Below are positions 1-11,599 of a DNA stretch of 64,000 bases, in pieces. Every line of letters begins with the position of its first letter. Positions within the stretch are counted from its first letter, which is position 1. This DNA comes from Acheta domesticus (lineage: Eukaryota > Arthropoda > Insecta > Orthoptera > Gryllidae). The stretch lies in assembly GCA_031308135.1 (NCBI GenBank), contig JAHLJT010000631.1, positions 148,986,277 through 149,050,276 on the forward strand, given 5' to 3'. Made by a program: the position numbers and the translations under genes. Under the pieces are notes generated by a model, which worked only from the letters and a program-made list of their open reading frames with translations, did not search any database and was not told the origin of the DNA.

Positions 1-1987
1 TTGTAAATTGTAGAATAATTCAAATTCTTTAGATTTTTTTTCGAAATCATTAATTGTCATCTTCATCATATTTTGAGGATGAAGAATCAACAATGAAAAC
101 GCAGCTGAATGATCTTCTGAAAAACGACGTTCCAAAGATGATACGAGAGAATCTAAATAAGGAATTATTAAAGATCTTCTCCAGTATTCTTCTTTATTGG
201 ATGCTGGAGGATTTGAACGATGCTTTTGTTTATCGACAATTCTAGGTAGTAATAGTTCCAGTCCACATTTTTCGGCTATGCTCTTTGCATTTTCCATGAG
301 TACTCTTGTAATCTGCTCAGGATCATTACGATGACTTTTTATTACTCCAAGAATTCTTCGGATATGCTCTGAACATTGCAACAAGTCCAAAGCTTTGGAC
401 TGCAGAGCATTCACCACCGGTTCCAATATCGCAGAATATTTTGCAATTAAAGCCACAGCAACAACAAACTTACCTGTAGTTGTAGTTGCATGAAGTTGGA
501 ATGCCGTTTTCCTAGTTTGATTGTTTCCTATGAGTGATAATTTTTGCAGAGCTGATATTATATCAGTAAAATGATTGTTAAAAACAGAAATACTTTTGTA
601 CTTTTGAGACCAACGAGTTTCGCAAAACATAGGAATATTCGGGATATAGTTTCGTCTTAATACAGACTCTCGAAAAAATGCAATAATGTCTTTGACTGTA
701 GAGATAGTATTTCGTATTTCTGGTACATTATTCAAGTCATTAACTACAAGATTTAATTTGTGCGATGCACAATGAAAAAACTTAGCTTGTTTATACTTTT
801 TTTGTAATATGCTTTGTACTCCGTTTTCATTGCCAGCCATAGCTGCACATCCATCATAACCTTGACCTATACATTTTTCCGGATCAAGTCCTTCCTTTTC
901 CAAAAATGTGTCTATTGCTGTTGCAATTGTATGAGCATCGAGAGCTTTAAGTTCAACGAAGCCAACAAATTCTTCCCGAATTTTCATCTGTTTTTCATCA
1001 AAAAATCTTAAACCAATTGACAATTGCTCTTTCCCCGATATATCAGCTGTCTCATCCGCTAGTACACTAAATGCGTATGCTTTTTTTGCGTCTTCTTTTA
1101 TCATCTTTAATGACAGCCCCGCACAAACTAATAATTTCATTTTGTATTTGAGGAGACATATATGTTGCATTTTTTTTAGCGTTAGATTCATCAAAATGTT
1201 GCTTCAAGTATTTATCACCAGCTTCAATTCGAAATTTAATTAAATCCTGAAACACACCTCCAGTTTGAACTTTTCCTCTTAAAGGCAGATCATGGGTCCC
1301 ACAAAATAAAATTGTGGAGATTATCGATTTTAAAATCTTACTATTTTCTTCTATAATTTTTTTGTGGCCGTGTAATAGTTGCACATCAACTGGAGCATTA
1401 GCAGTAAAATCTCTGGCCGCAGTAACTGCAGTTTTGTGCCAATGATTAGAAGAATGTTTTTTACAATCTTCATGTAAATTTTTATAGCGTGTAAAAGGCT
1501 TTATCATAAATGATCCAAGAATACCTTTAACTGAACCAATGGGTGGAGGAAAGAGGACACAAAATTTACAAAGACCGCCTTTGAGTGCTTTCGAATATAC
1601 AAGCCAGGGTGAATATGTTTGTATCCAAGCATGCTTAAATTTTCTTTCGGAGGGTTTTACATCTTTACTAAAATCATAACTCATGGGTGGAATCCAACAA
1701 GATTTTAGAAGTGTAATTTTTTCTTCTGGTGTCATTTGAGAAGAACGTCCAATCCATAAACCCAAATCATTTTCGAGAGGATCATCCATGTGAGGTTCAA
1801 TTGATTCATTAGGCAGATAAGTGGATGAAGGTCCTGGTTGAGGTTCTGTACAATTAAGTGTTGATGTACATATAGCTTTATTTTCGTCACTTTCATTTTC
1901 GGTTTCATTTTTATCCTCTGGTTTTCTTTTTGATTTCCTATAAATATATAAAATATTCGACATTAGAAATTTGTACAGAAAGATCAA
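1..1987 (-). pseudogene. hAT-superfamily transposase (ZMYM1/DUF4371 type), frameshifted, runs off the left edge
   Basis: Minus strand, read from 1987 down to 1. The first open part (1987-1067) has a charged, Ser/Pro-rich N-terminus. A TTF/ZMYM-type zinc-binding segment follows (SPWLVYSKALKGGLCKFCVL), then the start of the DUF4371 region ending at LCGAVIKDD. At about 1095-1105 the frame shifts. The remaining coding sequence is open without a stop from about 1103 to base 1 (about 365 codons): KKAYAFSVLADETADISG, GQGYDGCAAMAG, FHCASHKLNLVVND and ETRWSQKYKS are seen in order, all typical of the hAT RNase-H-like core. The C-terminal dimerisation region lies mostly outside the window. The family is a cut-and-paste nuclear DNA transposase, related to host genes annotated as ZMYM1-like. 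One indel separates two otherwise open halves, so the copy is young or the frameshift recent. No intron is evident. The true start is uncertain, since the first 9-15 codons look non-coding. Confidence 0.85.
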
Positions 1988-2040
1988 ATAGCAATTTTTA
2001 AATGTCCTTAATAATTACAACAAAAATATAACTAGTATAG

Positions 2041-2107
2041 GCAGAATCCAACAAGATTTCAGAAACATACTTTTCTCTTTTGGTGTCATGTGAAAAGATC
2101 GTCCAAT
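2041..2107 (-). pseudogene. Diverged duplicate of an hAT transposase segment
   Basis: On the minus strand this translates as GRSFHMTPKEKSMFLKSCWI, closely matching GRSSQMTPEEKITLLKSCWI encoded at about 1690-1755 in the adjacent transposase. It lies between the transposase 5' end and the terminal repeat. It is either a tandem internal duplication of the element or a relic of a related insertion. Beyond this segment no further coding similarity is visible. Confidence 0.7.
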
Positions 2108-2400
2108 CATTGTACATTTTGAGCGAGTGTGATTCATGCTGGGCTGAATGGCTGATAAAATTGAATACGAAAACTCCAACGCTTCATTTTTACCTAATAA
2201 CTTAAAAATAAATTAAGATTAATTAAAAATGATTACATTTTTAGTTAGATATTTTTTCTTTACTGTATATATATTAAAATTCTATCATATAACATATTTT
2301 ACTTAAGTAAACCAAATCTTTTTCTTCATATATAAATATAATAAAATCATACAATTTTTGATTGATGTTTTATACAAATTTTATAAATTTCTGAAGTTTT

Positions 2401-2448
2401 AGGGGGGGGCAACTGCCCCCCCCTGCCCCCCCCCTGGCTACGCCCATG
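2401..2448 (-). repeat. Terminal inverted repeat of the hAT element (outer end)
   Basis: Read on the minus strand the end begins CATGGGCGTAGCCAGG and continues into long G runs. This is the terminal style of ZMYM1/hAT elements (CAGGGGCGTAGCC...). It sits about 460 bp upstream of the minus-strand transposase, as expected for its 5' end. The partner TIR and 8-bp target duplication are to the left of the window. Confidence 0.65.
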
Positions 2449-3438
2449 AAAGGAATACGATTACATTAAAGAGTTAAGACATTCTTGAGAAATTCCGTTG
2501 GAAATTAACTGTGCAGAAACGAAAGCTTTAAAGAACACTTTATCGATGTTTTTGTTGAATGGAGCTAATTTACAAAAAAAATGTAAGATATGATTTTCAG
2601 AATACCCAACTGCATGACTCTAGTTTCGCCACTGTATTTTAGGCGTCAGACACTATCCTCGCTCATCATCCAAACTAAAATTCTCTAACACTAAATCTTT
2701 TCGACTAATCTTTACCACTAACCCCTGTTGATGCCTTAACTTACGTTCTTACAAAACCTGAACCGACATCAGACTTCAATGATCAAATTAGGTTCGCCGT
2801 TACTGATTACTTTAAGCATTGTAAGGTTAAATAAACATTGAGTTTGATAGGAGTTCCGATACTGAAATGGATTGCATCATCGAAACTGAATTCTAACAAA
2901 CATCTGAAAGCAAGATTGTTGCCAATTTTATATTCATACCATTATTATTACGTAGTTTAGCTAGTTCTATCCCCCATTTGAATAACAATTATAACTTTTA
3001 AGATGAGTCCATGTGTTGTCATCCATTTTTTGCACAATTCTCTCGTTCAATTAGTGACAAATATTCACATTAAGTCAGCAACACTAGTAACGCGCAGTGT
3101 ATTTGATTCCGACTTTAGATATGTTACTTGTTTAGATATATTTCTTTGTATTAAAATATTTTTAAAGTGATCTTGTATGACCTTGATGAAGTATGTTTTT
3201 ATACAAATTAAATTCCAATATCTATATACATTCATTAGTTTTAGCACTGCTAATTTTTTAGAAATTTCTAGAATTGTTTGAAAATATCTGAAAATGTCTC
3301 GGCCAGTCCCGATTCTGTAGGGACACTGGAAAGGTTATCATTTTTTTTAGATATGTTGAACTTTCTCACAAAATTTTGACGGTTCATTTGGGGGGGGGTC
3401 ATGACCCCCGTGACCCCCCCCCCTTGGATCCGCGCCTG
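2449..3438 (-). mobile_element. Remnant of a second hAT-like element
   Basis: The right edge (3389-3438) reads on the minus strand CAGGCGCGGATCCAAGG followed by G runs, a second hAT-style TIR unlike the first one. No matching opposite end was found, and no transposase is recognisable inside. The only open frame (60 codons, 3247-3065, minus) is unremarkable. The copy appears truncated, and a LINE 3' fragment begins immediately after the TIR. Confidence 0.4.
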
Positions 3439-3540
3439 TGTAACCTGGAGTAGAATTTATACTCAGCCGACTCATAACATCTGTAGTCGTGATATGGAGC
3501 AACAATAATGATAATAATAATAATAAAAATAATAGTAAAT
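3439..3540 (+). mobile_element. R4/Dong-like LINE, 3'-end fragment 1
   Basis: About 100 bp of the 3' untranslated end (AACCTGGAGTAG, then CTCATAACATCTGTAGTCGT) ends in an (ATAATAA)-rich tail. It is near-identical to the 3' end of the longer copy at 5700-5815. It is strongly 5' truncated and abuts the hAT TIR. Confidence 0.75.
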
Positions 3541-3549
3541 ATCACTCTT

Positions 3550-3760
3550 AGCATTCATTCAAAAGACTGGGACGTGCAAGAAATTGCTTTATTTGGAACA
3601 GCCCACATTTTGCGTAAAGTATTGTAGAGGCACTGATAGTCACCGGATCTGCTCCTTAGGTAGCTGGTTGCAACCTGGAGTAGATTTTATATTCAGCCGA
3701 CTCATAACATCTTTAATTGTGATGTAATGGAAAAATAATAATAATAAAAAGGATATAAAG
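3550..3760 (+). mobile_element. R4/Dong-like LINE, 3'-end fragment 2
   Basis: Begins within the last codons of the ORF (CATTCAAAAGACTGGGACGTG, compare 5619-5638), includes the ORF stop and 3' UTR, and ends in a TAA-rich tail (AATAATAATAATAAAAAGG). It lies directly downstream of fragment 1, so two 3' ends of the same family stand in tandem. Confidence 0.78.
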
Positions 3761-3789
3761 GTTCTTATGACTGTAAGGAAATCTTGCTA

Positions 3790-5815
3790 CTGAATAGAAG
3801 TCATCTTGAATGATGTAAAGAAACGAAAACGTAATTTGAGCATGGCTTGGATTGACTACCAAAAAGCCTTTGATAGTTTACTACACGATTGGATTTTGAA
3901 GTCCCTGGAGATCTGTCGATTTCATCCTAGAGTTATTGAATTTTGCAAGGCTAGTATGAAGTCGTGGAGTACCAGGTTACTAATACAGAGCAGAGAGGAA
4001 GCAGTAGAAACCAGAAGTTTTCAGATCAACAGGGGTATTTTTCAATGAGATTCACTATTCCCTCTGCTGTTTTGGATTAGTTTGATCCTACTATCTAGAC
4101 AGTTGTCGCAAGCTGACCTTGGTTACAAGCTCCATGGTGATGAAAGGCCAGTATCACATTTGTTTTACATGGATGATCTTAAAGTGTTTGTTAGGAATGA
4201 AGCGATTCTCTCCCAAAAGCTGTCTGTCGTGAATGACTTTAGCAATGACATCTGCATGAAGTTTGGTCTTGACAAAAGTGCAAAAATCAATTTAAAAAGA
4301 GGAAAACTGACAACGTCAGAGAGCGTTGAAGTTGATATGCGCACTGTGATACAAGATCTTGAGCCAGGTAAAACTTACAAATATCTGGGCTTTGAAGAAT
4401 GTGAGACCATCTCGAACGACACAATGAAAGAGAGAATTCGTAGGGAGTATTATAGACGAGTGAGACTTGTCCTGCAGTCCGCTCTGAACTCAAGGAATAA
4501 AATATCAGCAATAGGTAGTTTGGCGGTGCCTGTAGCCGAATACAGTTTCGGACTAGTAGACTGGACTGAACAGGAAATTCGCATTATGGATCGAAAAACC
4601 AGAAACTTGCTTACAATGCATCATGTTGCCCACCCCCGAGCTGATGTACATAGACTTTGTGTCACGTAAGGAAGGAGGAAGAGGCCTGAGACAAATTGAA
4701 GCCTCCTGGGACAATGCAATAACCGGGATGGGAAAGTATGTAGTCATCGAGATGACCCTCTAATGAGGCAGGTCATGAAATTGACCAAAGAATGGGAAAC
4801 AGAAGCATTGTTAGTGTAGCAAAAAACATTACAAAGAAAACTATGCAAGACTCGTCAAATAACACAGACACTGAACTTCTGGTACTACTAAACATGAAAT
4901 GTGAGACACAAAAATGTTAAAGAAGTCGTGGAGGAACAAACGCCTCCATGACAATATCTTAAAAGAATGGACAAGGTGCAGATCTATAAAGATCAATCAT
5001 TTATGTGTCATAAAAGGGGAAGAATGGAGCCAGAATCGGAAGCAATTCTAGTAGCTGCTCAAGATCATGCGTTGAGAACACGACATTATGATAAAGTGGT
5101 TCTCAAAATTTCCCAAGATGACAAATGCCGAATTTGCCAGGAGCAAGTAGAAACCATTGATCATATTGTCTCAGCTTGTCCAATTCTAGCAAAGACCGAA
5201 TACTTAATATGACACGACAGGGTGTGTAGTTACCTCCACTGGCAGATCTGTACCGCCCTCGAAGTTCCAAACACATGTCCCAAATGGTACGAACACTCAC
5301 CAAAACCGGTGACATCGGTTGGATTGTGTACAATATTGTACGACCAACAAATGCAAACGGATCGCACGATAGCAGCAAACAAACCGGATATTGTTATCCG
5401 GGATTTTGAGAAAAAATCGTGTCTACTTGTGGATGTTGCTGTGCCTTGCGATCAAAATGTCGTAACCAAGGAGGCAGAGAAACGTCTTAAATACAAGAGT
5501 TTGGAAATTGAGATCAGCCGAATGTGGGGCGTAAAAGCACTGGTCGTACCGATAGTTATCGGAGCTCTGGGATTTATTCCGCAAAATTTGTGTAAGAACG
5601 TGGCTAAACTTCCAGGTCATTCAAAGGACTGGGAAGTGCAAGAAATTGCTTTATTTGGCACAGCTCACATTTTGTGCAAAGTATTGTAGAGGCACCGACA
5701 GTCCTTAGATCTGCTCCTTAGGTAGCTGGTTGCAACCTGGAGTAGATTTTATACTCAGCTGACTCATAACATCTGTAGTCGTGATATGGAGCAATAATAA
5801 TAATCATAATAATAA
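3790..5815 (+). pseudogene. R4/Dong-like non-LTR retrotransposon, 5'-truncated, RT plus restriction-like endonuclease
   Basis: The coding remnant enters in the middle of the reverse transcriptase: RT motif A as AWIDYQKAFDS (3850-3880), an interrupted motif B region ending IFQ-stop (about 4047), and the catalytic box YMDD (about 4167-4178). Then come the thumb region (ISAIGSLAVPVAEYSFGLVDW), a C2HC zinc knuckle (CRICQEQVETIDHIVSACP, 5129-5185) and a PD-(D/E)XK endonuclease core (KPDIVIRD then LLVDVAVPCD, about 5380-5460). The ORF stops at 5687-5689; a roughly 100-bp 3' UTR and a TAA-rich tail follow. The frame is broken at about 4047, 4667, 4800-4960 and 5211. The domain order (RT, CCHC, REL-endonuclease) defines the R2/R4/NeSL type. 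The R4/Dong assignment rests on resemblance and on the TAA-repeat flanks. Confidence 0.85.
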
Positions 5816-6235
5816 TAATAGTGACTATTAATGTGGCGAGTCTCGGGCCATCAGGTCCGCTCTTCCACCTAACCACGTTATACATAAATATATAGATAAA
5901 ATTTGAACAGTACATTAAGTAAATTAAATAAAATACAATTAGGTATGTCTTGCTCCTGGGCTCAGAAACCAGGACGACGGCTTAGGGCCGTTTTTAATTA
6001 CATTAACATGTACCAAGGGAAAAGAAGCATTCATTCAGAGCCATGGCAAGTTAAGGTGGAATGAATTGGAAATTACAAATTAAGTAAATTAAATAAAAAA
6101 TTGATAATACAAAAAAAGAAACTTTCTAATCCTATATTAAACTTCACCTATTTAATCCCAAATAATTTTTTTGTAATTTTTTCATTTTTTTTGTATAATA
6201 CAACGCCCCCCCCCATGTAGGGAAGCCGTTGTAAC
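5816..6235 (-). repeat. Unclassified repeat, possibly a minus-strand retroposon sharing the TAA tail
   Basis: Adjacent to the TAA-rich tail of the LINE. On the minus strand a segment near 5832-5880 (GGTTAGGTGGAAGAGCGGAC) resembles a SINE head with a weak box A, and its 3' side ends in (ATT)n. No box B was found. The rest is AT-rich apart from a C9 run at 6205-6213. Function unknown. Confidence 0.3.
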
Positions 6236-7620
6236 CCCAGCTCCTGTCGGAAGTAGCCGCAACTTACCTGAGATGGGGTACCGACTAGTCTCAGCGGTAA
6301 TGTGCGATGGAGATTGTAAAATTTACTCGACTATTCATTGTGGAAAAATAACACGCTGTTGCTGATTTTGAATAATGAACTTTTAATTAATCTGTAATTT
6401 AGCATTTTCATTGAGGAAATGACAAAGAAACAATTAATTAATTCCCGTCGCGTGAGCTCAGCGATCGTTGCTTAGCGTCATTTTAAGGCGCAAAAAGAAA
6501 AAGTAAAAAACACAAATTTCACACATGTTCTTAAGACTAACAATCTTACTGGCTAGAATACAATTTTTACTTAAAAATAGTTAATGGAGAAGATGGCCAA
6601 GCGCGGCCTTTCATCTCCGACAAGGAATTTACGCCGTGCAGTTGCACAAAAAATTTCCAGCAAATTTCGGCAGTGGAAAATTTTCAAAAACGCTCTCTCT
6701 CTCTGGCGCCTTTATACGCTCTCTTTCACTAGTGGGGTGGTCGTCTGGTCATGTAAAACTTTCCACTGTATTCCCTGAGGGATTGCACCGCCTCGTGGGC
6801 GGAGTCTCGTGCTGCCCCGCGGACGGCGTCGGGCCGGCGGGCGCTGGTCAACTGCATCTGCCCGTAGCGAATCAACCCTTCGTTCTCTGCCTGCAAGAAA
6901 GGGCTCTGGTGCGGGCCTCTAGCAAGACTGAAAAATAATGCAGTGAAAAATAATCACATAACTATCCAAATGTCCTCTGATTATTCGGTACCGTCACAAT
7001 ATTAACAACATAAATGAGGCCTGAGGAGAATATTGTGAGAGTACCTGGGACTTTATCAATTGTTGTTTAGGAAAAATTGTATGTTCCAAAAATGGAACAG
7101 TGGGATCGAATGGGTAGCATGTTTCTAAAAAGTATATGTAATTTTTACTTGGGTGTTTGTTGTTTTATAAAGATAAATAGCTTAAAAAGAATAAAAATGA
7201 TACTTTATATTCTATGAAATATTTCAAATGATTTTGCATGTAGAGGAATGTTGGACTTCATGCGTTTTCTATGTGTTTTTCTTACAATACCCATATCTAG
7301 ACTTGTTATGAGCCACTATTAAATGATCGAGCTCATCATATCTCATCACATCATTAAGCACACGCACATTTTTGAAGTATGTAGTGATGGTCCTAATTGT
7401 ATATTTCTGGAAGAAACACGTAGTAATAATTTGCCTTGTAAAACGGATGGGTTTTCCCACAATGTGCTGCGTGGTGCTCTCCCTTCCATAATAAGATATC
7501 ACTGCTTCGTCAAAACACCGTCTTTTCGTTTGTAAAAGCATGAAGCCATTGCTCGTTTAGCGTTTTCCTTAAAGGGCAAACTTTAGCAAATTTATCTGAA
7601 CTTGATAAATATGAACTATC
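6236..7620. other. Non-coding stretch with a GC-rich block and a hairpin
   Basis: No convincing gene. 6580-6930 is GC-richer than its surroundings, with CTTTATAC at about 6711 as a TATA-like site, but the short open frames there have no recognisable domain. An imperfect 17-bp inverted repeat (GGTACCGTCACAATATT at 6987-7003 and AATATTGTGAGAGTACC at 7029-7045) may form a stem-loop. Confidence 0.3.
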
Positions 7621-7624
7621 GGAC

Positions 7625-7765
7625 ACGCTACTCCGAAATCCTATGAATTTTTCCAATTAGTACAGAAAAGTTGCGATTTATATGGAAAATACCATCAACC
7701 TAAACGAAGTGAAAGCATAGCTTAAGTGGTAGAGCGCTTGCTTAGCTTCCGAGAGGTGGGGTGGC
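7625..7765 (+). repeat. Solitary copy of the tRNA-Ala-like 148-bp satellite unit
   Basis: Matches the tandem unit at 47.8-49.3 kb: CTATGAATTTTTCCAATTAG spacer, then a tRNA-like domain with box A TAGCTTAAGTGG and the anticodon arm region CTTGCTTAGC. The 3' half (box B) is lost at about 7765. It shows that single units are dispersed outside the array. Confidence 0.8.
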
Positions 7766-8700
7766 CGATTATTATGCAATAACAAGGAAAATCAATATAT
7801 TTTATTAATTTATTTAATTTAATCAATTGGCAGCCTAGAAAGGCAGCCACAGGCCCCGGAGGAGCGAGTACAGAATTAATTCTGAAAGGGCAGTGCGCTC
7901 AGAAGGCGCACGAAACATCCAGAAAGTATACATAATGACACAGATTTCCAGAAGGAGCCGAAACATAGTGTTAATTACATAATTCAATTTTAATATTGGA
8001 GGCCAAATTGCCACATGGGCCTAGGGACACTCACTAAGAAAAGCAGAAACTACTACAGCAATAGTACTGTTACATGACAAACTTGACATGCGGGGCGTAA
8101 TCGCCTCCGCATCTATAAAAAAAAATATTAAAGAAATTTCAGCAGTGGCAGCTCTCGCCGCATGAAAACTTACATTTTTCTTACACCAATTGACACGTAC
8201 CTGAATTTATAACAATATCCCCAAAAATTCCCATCACCATGGAAGAGAACGTATTCACAACTGTTCACTGTAGATGTAGACTTGACATGGCTATCCCCTT
8301 ACTTCTTTACAAACTATGCACACATATATTCAACAAAAAATACGCGGCGCGTCGCCTCTCACAAACACACCACGGGCCTCTGCAGTAGTGATGTTATCCG
8401 GAGGTTCTTCAACTGTTGATTGAATCGGTAGTCCGATTACTTTTCCTAACGAGCCGTTCAATCCAAATGAATCGTTGAAATCGTTCACCTACTGTCGCGG
8501 AATCTTCGCTGTGATTGGTGGATCGGAGCTCTCGAGGCGGCTCTTTCAAAATCTCCAGAAAACGGATATTCATGAATACTGTAATTAACATTTCATAGAT
8601 CACAGAACTTTCAGTGCACTTCGAAATAAACGAACATAATATGCCTTTATGAATCGTTTAAATCAATATAATTATCTTTTACGTCGAACAGCCCATTATA
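7766..8700. other. No gene recognised
   Basis: AT-rich sequence with one moderately GC-rich island at 7840-7930. Minus-strand open frames at 8409-8603 and 8647-8850 are short and match nothing I recognise; the latter lies partly in a foldback MITE. Confidence 0.3.
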
Positions 8701-8926
8701 CTTTGGTTTTTCTTTCTTGGCGCACGGGGGTGTGCCAATAAAATGGAATATCTCACGTATTTTGCGTCGTTCCGCGTTGTGCCGCCAGGAGTCGCATGAT
8801 CGCCAGCACTGTTTGATACCGTCGCGATCATGCCATGCTTCTAGCGGCACAATTAAGAACGACGTAAAATATGAGATATTTCATTTTATTGACACACCCC
8901 CGTGCGCCAAGGAAGAAAAACCGAAG
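8701..8926. mobile_element. Foldback MITE family A, copy 1 (226 bp)
   Basis: Long terminal inverted repeats of about 75 bp: CTTTGGTTTTTCTTTCTTGG at the left and CCAAGGAAGAAAAACCGAAG at the right, with TATA on both sides. The arms include GCGCACGGGGGTGTG. A TA (or TATA) target is typical of Tc1/mariner-type MITEs. No coding capacity. Confidence 0.85.
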
Positions 8927-9092
8927 TATAAATATAAATGCATGGAAGAAGTATAATTACTCATGGAATATTAATGAAGTGAATTGTTACTTTGACGCAA
9001 CTGCAGTTATTTGTGATTTATAACTTTTCAATGTACATTAAGTAATGGAACCATGGTTTATAGATTAATTTTTTAATAAACAACAGATTAGG

Positions 9093-9466
9093 AAGTTATA
9101 AGAATGATTCTTCGTAGAAGCCTGTGGTACGCTTTCACGATTCGTGAGTCACGAAGTCGATTCACTATTCACTAGCGCAACCACAAAGCAGACGTACAAT
9201 CGAAGAACTACATGGATGAGAAACCAATTTACTCGGTTGAATCGGTGCAACTGAACCAATCGTCGATTGAAAACGCGGGAAAATGCGGTGGCAATGTGGG
9301 CGGAGGTCCAATGGGGGTCCTTTGGGAGCATGGCGCCAGTTTCAAAATTTGTCATATGAGTATTGCCATGACAACACGTACTTATGTAAGGTTAATGACA
9401 ATTGAAATAATTAAGGTATTAAGTTTATTGATAATTTAATCTGAAATAGCTATAAGTAAATAACTA
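9093..9466. repeat. Dispersed repeat Q, copy 1
   Basis: Starts near TTCTTCGTAGAAGCC and includes TTTACTCGGTTGAATCGG and AATGTGGGCGGAGG. It ends AAATAACTAGTGG. It is close to copies at 10858-11178 and, in rearranged form, 14181-14545. The short overlapping open frames on both strands are by-products. Copies 1 and 3 lie about 170 bp downstream of a family A MITE and share that spacer, so they were duplicated together. Confidence 0.75.
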
Positions 9467-9474
9467 GTGGGAGT

Positions 9475-10857
9475 TTGAACAATCTACAGTGCCTCATAAT
9501 AAAATGTACGTGCTATCATAATAAATATTGTAATAATTTTCTAAAAACAAAAAAATGTATGACTGCATAAAATACCAGATAGTGTTTCAGTAATTGTAAA
9601 GTAATCATTGCCAAATGTTCTGGGATTTTGGTATTTCTTTAGGAAATAGCAATGAAGTTTACATATCATTTCTGGGAACATATTATTGTTAATTTTCCTC
9701 CAATAATTATTCTAAGGATGTAATACTATTTAAATTATTTGATTTTGTTTGATTTTATTAAAATCCTAAAGAATTTGATGTTATCCTTTTTTTTCCCTTT
9801 TCCTATTACAACTTGGAAAAGAATTACAATTCTTGTTTTCAACAGCAATATGTATTTTTATTCTGAAAGTAGTAAATTCCAGTGGCGTAGCGTCAGGGGA
9901 CGCTGAGATGCTGAGCATCCCCGTATATAAGAACCTTAAATACTGTATTGATAATCTTACAAGTGGTCTGTTGAGCGAAACACGTTTTGTATTAATTTAA
10001 AATTGATTTCCTATGATTGAATTCGGCGGGCTGTTGAAGCTGGCCTCTGATTGGTTGGAAGCTAAAATACTTCAGCGTCTGCCGCCAGATTGCGACGAGC
10101 AATGACGCATGCGCAGATGGCGAGGTGCCCCTCTCCCCTCTTCACCTCTGGCCCAGAGAAACCCGACTGCTTTACGCTAGCGTCTACTGCGGAAAGAAGC
10201 TAGTTTGTGCACGAGAGCGCAGCACACTTCAGGCGTTCAGTAAATTATCCTTCTCTCTCTCACTCGGGAGTCCCCGCTTGGTCATGGGTACAAACTGTAG
10301 AAATAGTGCCTGACTACTATTTCTTAATTAATATCCAAGAAATTGTATTATCTCTTAAATAGATTACATATTATTTAAGTCTGCAATGTATAAATTAACA
10401 AATGGTCTTATTGCCATTCGCGTATAAGAATTAAAGCTGAGCCATTGTATAATTTGCTTTCAAGACATCGGCAGCCCTGACTGCTGTGAGGATTTTGTGG
10501 GAACCGCCTACACCGTCGTAAGCAATCGAGATCGTGGAAGTAGTCCCAGTGTATCTGCCTTGTGTTGCGTTCGCCTGTTAGACGAAGTACTTGATAGTGA
10601 CATTTTGTGTGTTATTGTTGAGCATCCCCAAACGTGTGAGTCACGCTACGCCACTGGTAAATTCTTCTTTCATATGCAACATTTCTTTTAGCATTTCCAA
10701 TTTGTACCACTTCCCCCTTCATTCATTAAAACCGATACCCATCTAAATGTTAATTTTTCAAAAGAAAGGTTTTTAAATACTGTTCACGTATTACAATAGC
10801 ACTTTTCTATATTTGAGAAACACTTTTCAACGATTTATTCTTGTATTAAAAAAAAAA
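9475..10857. repeat. Dispersed repeat P, copy 1, split by a hAT MITE
   Basis: Non-coding AT-rich repeat (CAATCTACAGTGCCTCATAA at the left). It corresponds to 11616-12545 and 15277-16230 but lacks an internal block of about 340 bp. The 777-bp hAT MITE at 9880-10656 interrupts it; sequence resumes at AAATTCTTCTTTCATATGCA, matching the uninterrupted copies. Confidence 0.8.
9880..10656 (+). mobile_element. Non-autonomous hAT element (MITE), 777 bp, copy 1
   Basis: TIR CAGTGGCGTAGCGTCAGGGG at the left and GTGAGTCACGCTACGCCACTG (last 13 bases inverted) at the right. It is flanked by a perfect 8-bp target duplication GTAAATTC (9872-9879 and 10657-10664). CAGTGGCG-type ends with an 8-bp duplication are the hAT signature. 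The uninterrupted P repeats (for example near 12325) supply the empty site AGTAAATTCTTCC. No transposase is encoded. A second copy of identical length lies inverted at 45617-46393. Confidence 0.95.
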
Positions 10858-11178
10858 TTCTTCGAAGTCGATTCACTATTCACTAGCGCCACCACAAAGT
10901 AGACGTACAATCGAAGAACTACGTGGACGAGAAGCCAATTTACTCGGTTGAATCGGTGCAACTGTACCAATCGTCGGTTGAAAACGCGGGAAAATGCGGA
11001 GGCAATGTGGGCGGAGGCCCAATAGGGTTCCTTTGGGAACATGGCGCCAGTTTCAAAATTTGTCATATGTGTATTGCCAAGACAACACGTACTTATGTAA
11101 GGTTAATGACAATTGAAATAATTAAGGTATTAAGTTTATTGATAATTTAATCTGAAATAGCTATAAGTAAATAACTAG
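10858..11178. repeat. Dispersed repeat Q, copy 2
   Basis: Near-identical to 9147-9466, including TTTACTCGGTTGAATCGG and the ending AAATAACTAGTGG. It starts later than copy 1, directly after an A-rich run, so its left side is truncated. Confidence 0.75.
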
Positions 11179-11384
11179 TGGACTTTCTTGTATAATGGGT
11201 AATGGTTATGTAAATATGTAATGAATATATACGTAGCTAATAGTGTAGGCCTACCTTTAATATTTCAGATATAAGTAGATATAATTGTCACCTATTGGAA
11301 AACTATTGCGCTCGGAGAATATTTTCCGCAGTCGTATAGAATTCAAATTGTGACCTTGCGAGTAACAATGCGAGTAACAATGCG
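11179..11384. other. AT-rich linker
   Basis: No gene or recognised repeat; contains a short tandem duplication GAGTAACAATGC at about 11359-11382. Confidence 0.3.
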
Positions 11385-11545
11385 ATTTTTAATAATTAAA
11401 TTTGTTCAAAAAAAATGGTCGACCCGACAGGGATTCGAACCCGGGCCTTCTGATTTACGCCCAGCTGCTCTGACCACTAAGCTACTGAATCAACCAAACC
11501 TTTGAAAGGTTTTCATGAACTTCTTATCACTCCCCTCCTTCCCGT
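11385..11545 (-). mobile_element. tRNA-derived SINE, copy 1
   Basis: On the minus strand: box A TAGCTTAGTGG, an anticodon-like loop, box B GGTTCGAATCC, then a T-run (ATTTTTTTTGAAC) that could end pol III transcription. The flanks (upstream GATAAGAAGTTCATGAAAACC, downstream AACAAATTTAAT) are shared with the copy at 14548-14690, so the unit is longer than the tRNA-like part. SINEs depend on LINE machinery. Confidence 0.75.
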
Positions 11546-11599
11546 TCAAAGGGTTGGTTGACTCGGTAGCTTTCTTATTATTAGGTCCTGGTTAACCTG

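Noticed and set aside
6236..6980. Solo LTR with a TATA box
   Set aside because: No TG...CA ends, target duplication, primer-binding site or second copy could be identified.
9149..11150. Small proteins encoded in repeat Q (MDEKPIYSVESVQL...)
   Set aside because: Open on both strands at once, no domain, and lies inside a non-coding dispersed repeat with frameshifting differences.
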